Translations under genes and position numbers: made by a program
Assembly (NCBI RefSeq): GCF_014873945.1
Contig: NZ_JADBEC010000001.1
Span: 2,523,501-2,587,500 of the forward strand
Length of the DNA stretch: 64,000 bases
DNA from: Rhizobium viscosum
GTDB taxonomy: Bacteria > Pseudomonadota > Alphaproteobacteria > Rhizobiales > Rhizobiaceae
Reading direction: 5' to 3'
Notes under the pieces: model-generated
Seen by the model: the letters and a program-made list of their open reading frames with translations, nothing else
Databases searched by the model: none
Told to the model about the DNA's origin: nothing
In this document: piece after piece, positions 38,656-46,250 of the stretch
How the letters are laid out: each line of letters begins with the position of its first letter
Numbering within the stretch: the stretch's first letter is position 1

Positions 38656-40575
38656 TTACTTGGCTGGAACCTGGATTTCCTCGCCGATCCGCAGATGGTG
38701 GGGGTTGGGGTTGCCATTGGCTTCCGACAGTTTGCGCCACTCGGCACCCTCGCCGTAGAAGGTCTTGGCGAGATCCCAGAAGGTATCGCCGGCAACGATG
38801 ACGTGGGTCGAGGGCGTGGCCGGTGTAGAGGCTGCCGGGGCAGGTTCAACTGCCGGAGCGGGAGCGGCGGGGGTCGGTGCTGCAGGCGCCGGGGTCGGTT
38901 CGGCAGATGGAGCCGGGGCCGCGGGGGCAGGGGCTGCAGGAGCCTGCTCTGCGGAGGGAGCAGGTGCCGCCTGCGCAATTTCAGTGATGCGGCCGTCCGT
39001 ATAAGGCTTATAGGGCGAGTGTGCGGCAATATATTCGGCTGTCACGTCGGCCAGGTCCGGACCGTAGTCATAGGCATTCTGGCCGTCCTTGAAGGCGACA
39101 TAGCCATCGCCGCCGGCGCGCATGAAGTTGTTGGTGGCGACGCTATAGGTCTTGGCGTTGTCGATCGGCACGAAATTGTCGCCGTCCTTGACCTGCACAT
39201 CGCTGACGCGGCTGCCGACCGGCTTCGACTGGTCGAATGTGAATTTCAGACCGGCGACCTGCGGGAAACGGCCGGCCCCCTGGTCGATCTGGCTGACGCC
39301 GTTTTCGAGCGCCTTGACGATATCGGCACCGGTCAGCTGGAAGGTTGCGAGCGTATTCTGGAAGGGCAGTACGGTGATGACTTCGCCCTGGGTGACGTCG
39401 CCGCCATCGATGGAGGCACGCAGGCCGCCGCCGTTCTGGATGGCAATGGTGACGCCCTGGTTCTTGCTACGGTCAAGTATGGCATCAGCTACCAGATTGC
39501 CCATCGAGCATTCCTTGACGCGGCAGACCTTGCGGTCGCCTTCGATCGGGCCTTCGGAGGAGCCGATCACCTTCTTGCGGAGATCCTCTATCGGCTTTGC
39601 CAATTCGGCAATACGCGCTGCGACTGCAGAATCGGGTGTGAAAGAGGAATCGATCAGGATGGGATCGCCCTTGGCCTCCTTGACGACACCGTTATCGTCG
39701 AAATTCACGACGAGATCGCCGAGGTACTTGCTGTAGGAGGCTGCCTGCACCACCGGCACTTTATAGCCGCCGGGATTGTCGACCATTGTCGGGTAGGGAC
39801 CTTCGGCTTTCGGATCGGTGTTCGACAGCAGGCTGTGCGAGTGGCCGCCGACGACCACGTCGACATCAGGGATCTTGGCGATCATGGCGAGGTCGCGCGG
39901 ATAGCCGACATGGGTGAGCGCAATGATCTTGTTGACGCCTTCGCCCTTCAGTTTCTCGACCTCTGCCGTGATGCTCTTGACGTCATCGGCGATCGTCACG
40001 TTCGGGCCGGGCGAGGAGAGTTCGGGCGTGTCATTGGTGACGGCACCGACGATACCGATCTTCTGGCCGCTGACATCAAGCACGAGAGAAGGCTTGACGC
40101 GATCGCCAAGCTTGGAGGCAGCACTTGCCTTGACGTTGGCGGTGACGACGGGGAATTGCACCTTGTCGAGGAAGGTTGCGAGCCCATCCTCGCTGTCGTC
40201 GAATTCGTGATTGCCGACCGTCATGGCATCGAACTTCATGAGGTTCAGCATTTCGGCTTCAGCCGCGCCCTTGTAGGTCGTGTAGAACAGCGAGCCCTGG
40301 AAGTTGTCGCCGGCGTTGAGCAGCAGCACGTTCTTGCCCGTTAGAGCCTCACGGCGCTGGTCGATGGCGGTCTTCAGGCGGGCGGCGCCGCCGAAGCATT
40401 CATTCTTGCCTTCCTCCTCGGCCGAGCAGGTGGAGTCGAACTTGTTGATCGATTCAATGCGTGAATGGAAATCGTTGATATGAAGAATATTGAGTTCGTA
40501 ATCCGCGAAAGCAGCGCCTGTGCTTAGCGCCAGCATGGACGCGGTCAAAAGACCGAAGCTGAAAGACTTCGTCAT
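38656..40575 (-). CDS. Periplasmic 5'-nucleotidase/UshA-like phosphoesterase with C-terminal LysM
   Basis: A 639-aa exported enzyme. Signal peptide residues are 1-24. The metallophosphoesterase domain (about 27-260) has ILHINDFHSRIE, LLNAGDNFQGS, VGNHEFD and VVGGHSHSLL supplying the two-metal site. The 5'-nucleotidase C-terminal domain (about 335-510) contains AIQNGGGLRASI and SVATNNFMRAGGDGY. A linker of about 60 residues rich in Pro/Ala (about 525-585) follows, and then a LysM domain (about 588-638, HVIVAGDTFWDLAKTFYGEG). LysM suggests tethering to peptidoglycan, an uncommon addition to UshA-type enzymes. It probably hydrolyses periplasmic nucleotides for phosphate or nucleoside salvage. 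Confidence 0.94.
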   Translation of the reverse strand: MTKSFSFGLLTASMLALSTGAAFADYELNILHINDFHSRIESINKFDSTCSAEEEGKNECFGGAARLKTAIDQRREALTGKNVLLLNAGDNFQGSLFYTTYKGAAEAEMLNLMKFDAMTVGNHEFDDSEDGLATFLDKVQFPVVTANVKASAASKLGDRVKPSLVLDVSGQKIGIVGAVTNDTPELSSPGPNVTIADDVKSITAEVEKLKGEGVNKIIALTHVGYPRDLAMIAKIPDVDVVVGGHSHSLLSNTDPKAEGPYPTMVDNPGGYKVPVVQAASYSKYLGDLVVNFDDNGVVKEAKGDPILIDSSFTPDSAVAARIAELAKPIEDLRKKVIGSSEGPIEGDRKVCRVKECSMGNLVADAILDRSKNQGVTIAIQNGGGLRASIDGGDVTQGEVITVLPFQNTLATFQLTGADIVKALENGVSQIDQGAGRFPQVAGLKFTFDQSKPVGSRVSDVQVKDGDNFVPIDNAKTYSVATNNFMRAGGDGYVAFKDGQNAYDYGPDLADVTAEYIAAHSPYKPYTDGRITEIAQAAPAPSAEQAPAAPAPAAPAPSAEPTPAPAAPTPAAPAPAVEPAPAASTPATPSTHVIVAGDTFWDLAKTFYGEGAEWRKLSEANGNPNPHHLRIGEEIQVPAK

Positions 40576-40752
40576 CCCTGTTCTCCTGATTAAAAGGGCG
40601 AAGATCCCCCTGATCCTCGCCAGTCCCTTCCATGGTCAGCCGGTGCGGTTTCCCGGCATGCGGATGTTCCATCAGACGATGCACCGCCGCAAGGGAAAGC
40701 TGGGCCAGGAGGGCCGCTTTCCAAGGGGGAACCGGGCAAAAAAGCCGACGGG

Positions 40753-41073
40753 TTATCCCACACATTCTCCGGCGGCGGCGTTTTGGTGGAGTTCGTGCAT
40801 GGCCTCCGCAATATTCGGAACTGTGGCGAGCGCAATGATCAAGCAAAGCAGGGAAACGATGCGGTGAAAGCGCCGGCCGGCCCGATAGGCAAGGACTGCG
40901 CCTGCGCCGTAGATCAGGACTGCCGGCACGGCGAAGATCAGCACCTGCAGCGGCCCGTCGCAATCGGGGGCGGCGATACCTTGGGCACGATAGACATTAG
41001 CCGGTAAAATGACCGCAAGTGCGGCAAGGGGTGTTGCGAGCAACAGGGCGAGGTAACCAGCGAAAACCCGCAT
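40753..41073 (-). CDS. Small membrane protein (hypothetical, 106 aa)
   Basis: A 106-aa protein with three hydrophobic segments (residues about 3-25, 43-64 and 72-88) and two Cys (PDCDG between the first two helices and GECVG at the C-terminus). The first segment could be a signal anchor. No family recognised. It stands between omp10 and the nucleotidase gene on the same strand. Confidence 0.72.
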   Translation of the reverse strand: MRVFAGYLALLLATPLAALAVILPANVYRAQGIAAPDCDGPLQVLIFAVPAVLIYGAGAVLAYRAGRRFHRIVSLLCLIIALATVPNIAEAMHELHQNAAAGECVG

Positions 41074-41103
41074 GGTGCTTAGCCTTCACCCCATCTGTTC
41101 TTT

Positions 41104-41472
41104 TCAGCTACGGCGAGTCAGGACGAACTGTGCGCCGGCATCCGAGGTGCAGTTCAGCTGGCTTGTCGAAACGAGTGCGCAGTTGACCTTCGACTGGGTG
41201 TTGCGAACCAGCGAGGTCATGTTGATTTCCACCAGCGTCGGCGAGGTATTGGTATAGGTGCCGGAGGCCAGAAGCTGGTTGCTGTCGGTCGTGCGCGTCG
41301 TGAAAGTGCCGGACTGGAAGGTGGAGACGATGCCGTTCGGATCGGCCCAGGTTCCTTCGACACCGGCACGAGCGGGTGCCGATGCAGTGGGAAGGGGGCG
41401 CGGGCCGGAGGAAACGCAGGCGGCAAGAGCTGCCGATGCAACCGCAAGAACGAGACCAGTTCTGATTTTCAT
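41104..41472 (-). CDS. omp10: Outer-membrane lipoprotein Omp10
   Basis: A 122-aa lipoprotein with lipobox LAAC (Cys19) after a short signal peptide. The mature domain is [19 protein letters not shown], then [28 protein letters not shown] and LNCTSDAG, which closely matches the Brucella outer-membrane lipoprotein Omp10. The fold is the small beta-barrel of the AprI/Inh-type inhibitor superfamily. Two Cys in the C-terminal half may form a disulfide. In Brucella Omp10 is a surface-exposed antigen; its biochemical role is unknown. Confidence 0.9.
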   Translation of the reverse strand: MKIRTGLVLAVASAALAACVSSGPRPLPTASAPARAGVEGTWADPNGIVSTFQSGTFTTRTTDSNQLLASGTYTNTSPTLVEINMTSLVRNTQSKVNCALVSTSQLNCTSDAGAQFVLTRRS

Positions 41473-41595
41473 AAGGCTTCTCCCGGCGAATCTAGGCGGA
41501 AACTATTCGCGAAGTTCGCGCAAAACATGGCGCGGGCCTTCCACGAAGGCAAGCCTTCGACGGACGTCGGCCAGCATTTAGACAGCAGGCGTTAC

Positions 41596-41621
41596 AAAAA
41601 TGCCCGCCTGACAGCGGGCAT
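41596..41621 (-). terminator. Intrinsic terminator of the homospermidine synthase gene
   Basis: The stem ATGCCCGC/GCGGGCAT (41600-41607 with 41614-41621) with a 6-nt loop runs into TTTTTG on the minus strand, 24 bp after the stop. Confidence 0.9.
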
Positions 41622-41644
41622 CTTCGAGAGCATTAAGGCAGGGC

Positions 41645-43090
41645 TCAGCGAACGAGGATGTTCTTGAACTGCCACGGATCCTTGGTGTCGATGTCTTCCG
41701 GGAACAGGCCCGGACGGCCATCGAGCGGGGTCCAGTCGGTGTAGTGGCCTTCGACCGGGCCGAGATAGGGCAACTGCACTTCGAGGCAGCGCTTGTAATC
41801 CATCTCGTCGGCTTCGACGATGCCGGCCTTCGGGTTTTCAAGAGCCCAGACCATGCCGGCGAGAACGGCAGAGGTTACCTGCAGGCCGGTTGCGTTCTGG
41901 TAGGGGGCGATGCGGCGGGTTTCTTCCAGCGACAGGCGCGAACCGTACCAGTAGGCATTCTTGTCGTGGCCGTAGAGCAGTACGCCGAGCTCGTCGATAC
42001 CGTCGACAAGTTCGTTTTCGTCGAGAACGTGCAGGACCGGCTGCGCCTTGCCGCCGTTGCCGAACATCTCATGCAGCGAGAGAACTGCGTCGTTGGCAGG
42101 ATGGTAGGCATAGTGGCAGGTCGGGCGATAGGTGACGTCGCCGTCCTTGTCCTTCACCGTGAAGAAGTCGGCGATCGAGATCGACTCGTTGTGGGTGACG
42201 AGGAAGCCGTATTGCGGGCCGGGCGTCGGGCACCAGGTGCGCACGCGGGTGTTGGCGCCGGGCTGTTCCAGGAAGATGGCGGCCTTGGAGCCTTTCTTGT
42301 GCTTCTTGGCGTTCTTCGGCATCCAGTTTTCGTGGGTGCCCCAGCCGAGTTCTGCCGGCTGCAGGCCTTCGGAGATGAAGCCTTCAACGGACCAAGTGTT
42401 CCAAAAGACGTTGAGCGGCTTCGGGTGGATGGTGCGCTGCGTGTCACGCTCGGCGATGTGGATGCCCTTGACGCCGACCTTCTTCATGAGCTTTGCCCAT
42501 TCTTCGCGGTCGTCCTGGCCCGGCTCATCGAACTTGAGGCCCATATCGCGGGCAAGGTTCAGGAGCCCCTGCTTGACGAACCAGGAGACCATGCCCGGAT
42601 TTGCGCCGCAGGTGGAAACGGCAGTGGTGCCGCCGGGGTTTTTGGCCTTTTCCTTGCGAACGGTTTCACGCAGAGCGTAGTTGGTGCGTTCCTCGTTCTT
42701 CATGTCCTTGTCGAAATAGAAGCCGAGCCAGGGCTCGACGACGGTATCGATATAGAGCACGTCAAGCTTGCGGCAGAGCTTGATGATGTCGAGCGACGAG
42801 GTGTCGACGGAGAGGTTGACGCAGAAGCCCTGGCCTTCGCCTTCGGTCAGGAGCGGCTTCAGCAGCTCCTTGTAGTTGTCCTTCGTCACATGCGCCTGGA
42901 TGTGCTTGACGCCGTGCTTTTCCAGAATGTGGGCATCGTCCGTGCGCGGGTCGATGACAACCATCCGGCTCTTGTCGAACTTGAAGTGGCGCTCGATCAG
43001 GGGCAGCGTGCCGCGGCCGATGGAGCCAAAGCCGATCATGACGATCGGACCGGTAATTTCGCCATATACCGGATAGTTCTGTTCCGTCAT
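41645..43090 (-). CDS. hss: Homospermidine synthase
   Basis: A 481-aa NAD-dependent enzyme that joins two putrescine units, or putrescine and spermidine, into sym-homospermidine, the main polyamine of many rhizobia. The N-terminal Rossmann motif is IVMIGFGSIGRGTLPLI, and further conserved blocks are STCGANPGMVSWFVKQGLL and NVFWNTWSVEGFISEGLQPAELGWG split across the active-site region. ATG 43090 has AGGAG at the right distance; the open frame continues to 43183 without family character. It is transcribed alone with its own terminator. Confidence 0.95.
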   Translation of the reverse strand: MTEQNYPVYGEITGPIVMIGFGSIGRGTLPLIERHFKFDKSRMVVIDPRTDDAHILEKHGVKHIQAHVTKDNYKELLKPLLTEGEGQGFCVNLSVDTSSLDIIKLCRKLDVLYIDTVVEPWLGFYFDKDMKNEERTNYALRETVRKEKAKNPGGTTAVSTCGANPGMVSWFVKQGLLNLARDMGLKFDEPGQDDREEWAKLMKKVGVKGIHIAERDTQRTIHPKPLNVFWNTWSVEGFISEGLQPAELGWGTHENWMPKNAKKHKKGSKAAIFLEQPGANTRVRTWCPTPGPQYGFLVTHNESISIADFFTVKDKDGDVTYRPTCHYAYHPANDAVLSLHEMFGNGGKAQPVLHVLDENELVDGIDELGVLLYGHDKNAYWYGSRLSLEETRRIAPYQNATGLQVTSAVLAGMVWALENPKAGIVEADEMDYKRCLEVQLPYLGPVEGHYTDWTPLDGRPGLFPEDIDTKDPWQFKNILVR

Positions 43091-43221
43091 TCTTTTCTCC
43101 TGTTGGAAGGGAAGGAAGGCCTTCAGCCTAAAGAATTCATGTGAAAATGCCGCGAAGCTCGCGAAGTGACCGGCTCTAATCACAAAATGGCGTCACAATA
43201 AAGAGTGTTCCCCTGCAAAGG

Positions 43222-44094
43222 TTAAATATCGGGGCTGCAAAGTGCCCGCAATTTCCGCACGAGTTCCGTCCGCTGCAGGGTCAGCCCTTTGTAGGCGGTC
43301 TGCTGGTCGTCGAGCGCTTCCAGTTGATCGGCAAAGCTGGCTGCGAGTTTCCGCGCCTGCGGATGCCGGGCAATGGCGGCGACCGGATCGGTATAGATGC
43401 GGATGGTGAAGAGAATGTCGCCCGAGACAGGCAGCTTGCGAAGGGTCTGGCGCTCGACGCGGACGAAACGCTCATCAAGCGTGAAGGCCTCGGCGTAAGG
43501 CGGCCGGCGATGTTTCGAGATGGGAAGGAAGAGATCATCAGTGGTGTTGACCGACCAGTTCAGCCGCTCGACCGGCTGGGCGCTCTGCAGGCCGTCGAAG
43601 ATGCGGGCAATCAGTGTGGCATTGCGCGTGCCTTCGCCGAAGCCCGGCACATCCGCATGGATCTCGTGCATCGGCCGACCGAATTTCTCATGTAGCGACC
43701 ACGAGGAGGGAAAGGCGACATGGGCGGCAACGAGATGCCAGCCATCGGCCTTGCGGCGCATCAGAACGAGATCATCCTGGATGAGTGAACCGGCCTTGAA
43801 GAGAGGCGGCAGATCGGAAGTATCCCGCCGGAGCATCGCCGGATGCCGATCGGCAAGGTGAGCGAGGAGAACATCCAGTGCCTCCTGCTGGGCTGCTTCC
43901 GTCCCATCCTCTGCAACGAAGATGTCATCGAGGCGCTCGACCGCCAGCCGCGCCTTTTCCTCGAGGTAGCGGTTGAGATCGTCGTCGGGTTCGATCCAGC
44001 GAGCGGGATCGAACGGCATCAGACCGATCGTGAAGGGCCGAGCCGAGCCGTCATAGGGTGTATAGGTGGGGGGCGTGTAGGTCGGATGTTTCAT
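43222..44094 (-). CDS. DUF3445 protein (heme-dependent oxidative N-demethylase-like)
   Basis: A 290-aa protein of the DUF3445 family, in which some members are heme-dependent oxidative N-demethylases acting on small amines. Conserved parts are FTIGLMPFDPARWIEPDD at the N-terminus, LVAAHVAFPSSWSLHEKFG (about 122-140), the histidine in IHADVPGF, and RVERQTLRKLP with LFTIRIYTDP. There is no signal peptide. It is the last gene of a probable pabB-pabC-yciI-DUF3445 transcript (47-bp gap from yciI). The link with folate synthesis is suggestive because demethylation releases one-carbon units (inference). Confidence 0.85.
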   Translation of the reverse strand: MKHPTYTPPTYTPYDGSARPFTIGLMPFDPARWIEPDDDLNRYLEEKARLAVERLDDIFVAEDGTEAAQQEALDVLLAHLADRHPAMLRRDTSDLPPLFKAGSLIQDDLVLMRRKADGWHLVAAHVAFPSSWSLHEKFGRPMHEIHADVPGFGEGTRNATLIARIFDGLQSAQPVERLNWSVNTTDDLFLPISKHRRPPYAEAFTLDERFVRVERQTLRKLPVSGDILFTIRIYTDPVAAIARHPQARKLAASFADQLEALDDQQTAYKGLTLQRTELVRKLRALCSPDI

Positions 44095-44141
44095 CGCCGC
44101 TCCTTTTTGAGCCTGACGATTTGCCGGGTGCGGTTTGTAAC

Positions 44142-44426
44142 TCAGCGCTTCAGAGCCTCCAACCCTTCCGTCACCGTCGTAAGCGCGACTTCTGTGATGT
44201 CATATTCGGCAACGCCATGGATGGTGAACGGGTCGGCTGCGACATAGGCTTCAATCTGGGCACGGTCGCCGACGGCGAGAACGACTCCGCCGGTGCGTGG
44301 TACCTTCCGGCCGGAAGCGAGGAACCAGCCCTTCGCATATCCTTCCTTCACCCAGGCCATATGCGGCTCCATGTGCTTGTCGGCCTCTTCGTTGGGCTTC
44401 ACATAGGTCAGGGAGAGGATCAGCAT
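44142..44426 (-). CDS. YciI family protein
   Basis: A 94-aa ferredoxin-like-fold protein of the YciI family, with the typical N-terminal MLILSLTYVK, a His in KHMEPHMAWV, SGRKVPRTGGVVLA, and ADPFTIHGVAEYDI near the C-terminus where family His/Asp residues cluster. Some family members are dehydrochlorinases or catalyse ring-related steps, but most are uncharacterised. The start lies three bases after the pabC stop, so co-transcription and probably coupling are expected. Confidence 0.88.
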   Translation of the reverse strand: MLILSLTYVKPNEEADKHMEPHMAWVKEGYAKGWFLASGRKVPRTGGVVLAVGDRAQIEAYVAADPFTIHGVAEYDITEVALTTVTEGLEALKR

Positions 44427-44429
44427 TGG

Positions 44430-45059
44430 TCAGTCCTTTTGCAGCGCAGCGCGGATCAGGCCGCGCAGCGAATTTCCAACGTAAAGTGTACCCTTGTCCA
44501 GATCATCGAGCGTGATGCGACCAACGCGGGCCTTTCGTTGGCAGATGAGCTCGGTGCGCAGCACGCCGGCGAGCAGGCCGCAGGAGATCGGCGATGTCCT
44601 GAGAATGCCGGAGCCGTCATCAAGGAAGACGGAAGTGATCGTTCCCTCGCAGACGTCTTGTCGCTCGTTGAGCAAGATGACTTCATCCGCCTGTTGCTGC
44701 GGGAACTCGGCGCGCGCCGCTTCATACACAGTCCGGCATGTGGTCTTGATACGCAGTAGCTTGTCACTGGAATCGAGACGCGTGCTGGCGATACGGAGTT
44801 TCCAGACCGTGTCTTGCGGCAGCGGCGTGAAGGGCGCGGTGGTAATGTCGATCCGGCCCTGGCCGTCGAAAGTCAGCCTGACACGGCGCGGCTCCTTGTC
44901 ATCCCTTACCGCATCTTCCAGCTTCGCGACCACATCCATCGGTTCGGGAAAACCAATGCGGCGGGCGGAGCGGGAGAGGCGGGCGAGATGAAGGCGCAGG
45001 CGAACGAACCCTTCGTCCGGTTGCCAGCGCAGGGTTTCGATCAGCGAAAAATCCGTCAT
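44430..45059 (-). CDS. pabC: Aminodeoxychorismate lyase-like class IV aminotransferase
   Basis: A 209-aa PLP enzyme of fold type IV. The Schiff-base Lys is in LLRIKTTCRTVYE (about residue 108). EVILLNERQDVCEGTITSVFL and SCGLLAGVLR match the cofactor phosphate-binding region. PabC converts aminodeoxychorismate to p-aminobenzoate and pyruvate for folate synthesis. It is shorter than the enterobacterial enzyme (about 270 aa), with a compact N-terminus. ATG 45059 overlaps the pabB stop (ATGA), a coupling that strengthens the assignment. Confidence 0.85.
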   Translation of the reverse strand: MTDFSLIETLRWQPDEGFVRLRLHLARLSRSARRIGFPEPMDVVAKLEDAVRDDKEPRRVRLTFDGQGRIDITTAPFTPLPQDTVWKLRIASTRLDSSDKLLRIKTTCRTVYEAARAEFPQQQADEVILLNERQDVCEGTITSVFLDDGSGILRTSPISCGLLAGVLRTELICQRKARVGRITLDDLDKGTLYVGNSLRGLIRAALQKD

Positions 45060-46216
45060 CGGGCAATCCATTGGTCGCCGACGGCAAAGCGGGCCTTAAG
45101 CAGGCATTCCTCATATTCGGCTTCATCAGTGGAATCGAAGACGATGCCGCCGCCGACATTGAAGACTGCTTTGCCGCCGTCGAAGAGCGTCATGGTGCGT
45201 ATGGCAACGGAGAAGCGCATCGCGCCGTTGGGCGTGATCATGCCGATTGCACCGCAATAGGCATCGCGCGGACCGTCCTCGAGGTCGTGGAGGATTTCCA
45301 TGGCGCGGATCTTCGGCGCGCCGGTAATCGAGCCGCAGGGAAAAAGGGCGGCGAAGATGTCGCGGATGGAAAGATCGGGCAGGAGCTTCGCCTGGACGTG
45401 GCTAACCATCTGGTGGACAGTCGGATAGGTCTCGATTTCGAAGAGTTTTGGAACGTCGAGCGTGCCGACCTCGGTGATGCGCGAGATATCGTTGCGCAAG
45501 AGGTCGACGATCATGCGGTTCTCCGCTTGCGTCTTGATGTCGGCCTTCATGGCTTCGACGATTCCAGCATCGTCGGCCGGTGTCGCGCCGCGTTTGGCCG
45601 TACCCTTCATCGGATGCGTCTCGATCCAGCCATCTTCGTCAGTGCGGAAAAACAGTTCCGGTGAGCGGGAAAGAATGATGGGGCCGCCGAGATCGGCAAA
45701 CGCGCCGTACTTGACGGGCTGGCGGTCGATCAGCGACCAGAAGGCGGCCAGCGGGTCGCCGCTCCAACGGGCTTCGATCGGCATCGTCAGGTTGGCCTGA
45801 TAGATATCGCCGAGGCGCAGATGCCTGTGGAGGCGGTCGAAACGCTCTTTATATATATCGAAATTCCAGCCGGCCTTCGGTGCCGTCAGGAATTCCTCGT
45901 TTTCGCGGCGCTGCCGTGGCCTTGCGAGAGGATGATCGTCCGGTTGCGGCGCGTCGAAGACACCGAACAGCAGCAGCGGTGTCTCGCGGTTCTCTTGCGC
46001 GAAGGGAGCAAGCTTTTCTTCGAAGAGATGACCGGCCTCATAAGCGATGTAGCCGGCAAGCCACTTGCCGGCCTGTCGCGCCTCTTCCATCCGCGTGAGT
46101 GCCGGCAGGAATTCCGCCTTCGTGCGGGCGATGATCGTGCTTACCGGGCCGGCGAAGAGCATGACTTCGCCGGTCGTGTCGTCCCGGAACAGGATGAAGG
46201 GTTCGGACGCTGCCAT
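45056..46216 (-). CDS. pabB: Aminodeoxychorismate synthase component I
   Basis: A 386-aa chorismate-utilising enzyme. The C-terminal domain shows IYQANLTMPIEARWSGD, ETHPMKGTAKRGATPADD, MIVDLLRNDISRITEVGTL, FPCGSITGAPKIRAMEIL and YCGAIGMI, the classical block order of PabB/TrpE-type active sites. The PIKGT Lys appears as MKGT, as expected for PabB. The N-terminal part is shorter than in E. coli PabB. It needs a glutaminase partner (PabA), which is not in this window. It is the first gene of the pabB-pabC-yciI-DUF3445 run. Confidence 0.92.
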   Translation of the reverse strand: MAASEPFILFRDDTTGEVMLFAGPVSTIIARTKAEFLPALTRMEEARQAGKWLAGYIAYEAGHLFEEKLAPFAQENRETPLLLFGVFDAPQPDDHPLARPRQRRENEEFLTAPKAGWNFDIYKERFDRLHRHLRLGDIYQANLTMPIEARWSGDPLAAFWSLIDRQPVKYGAFADLGGPIILSRSPELFFRTDEDGWIETHPMKGTAKRGATPADDAGIVEAMKADIKTQAENRMIVDLLRNDISRITEVGTLDVPKLFEIETYPTVHQMVSHVQAKLLPDLSIRDIFAALFPCGSITGAPKIRAMEILHDLEDGPRDAYCGAIGMITPNGAMRFSVAIRTMTLFDGGKAVFNVGGGIVFDSTDEAEYEECLLKARFAVGDQWIAR

Positions 46217-46250
46217 TGCCTTTCCAGCGAAGCTGCGAGTTTCGGCGGTC

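Noticed and set aside
38695..40344. A 549-codon open frame on the plus strand opposite the 5'-nucleotidase gene
   Set aside because: The minus-strand gene has a signal peptide, intact metal motifs and a LysM domain; the plus frame shows none and is a shadow.
41744..43144. A 466-codon open frame on the plus strand opposite homospermidine synthase
   Set aside because: Composition is that of a complementary shadow; the minus strand carries a complete conserved enzyme.
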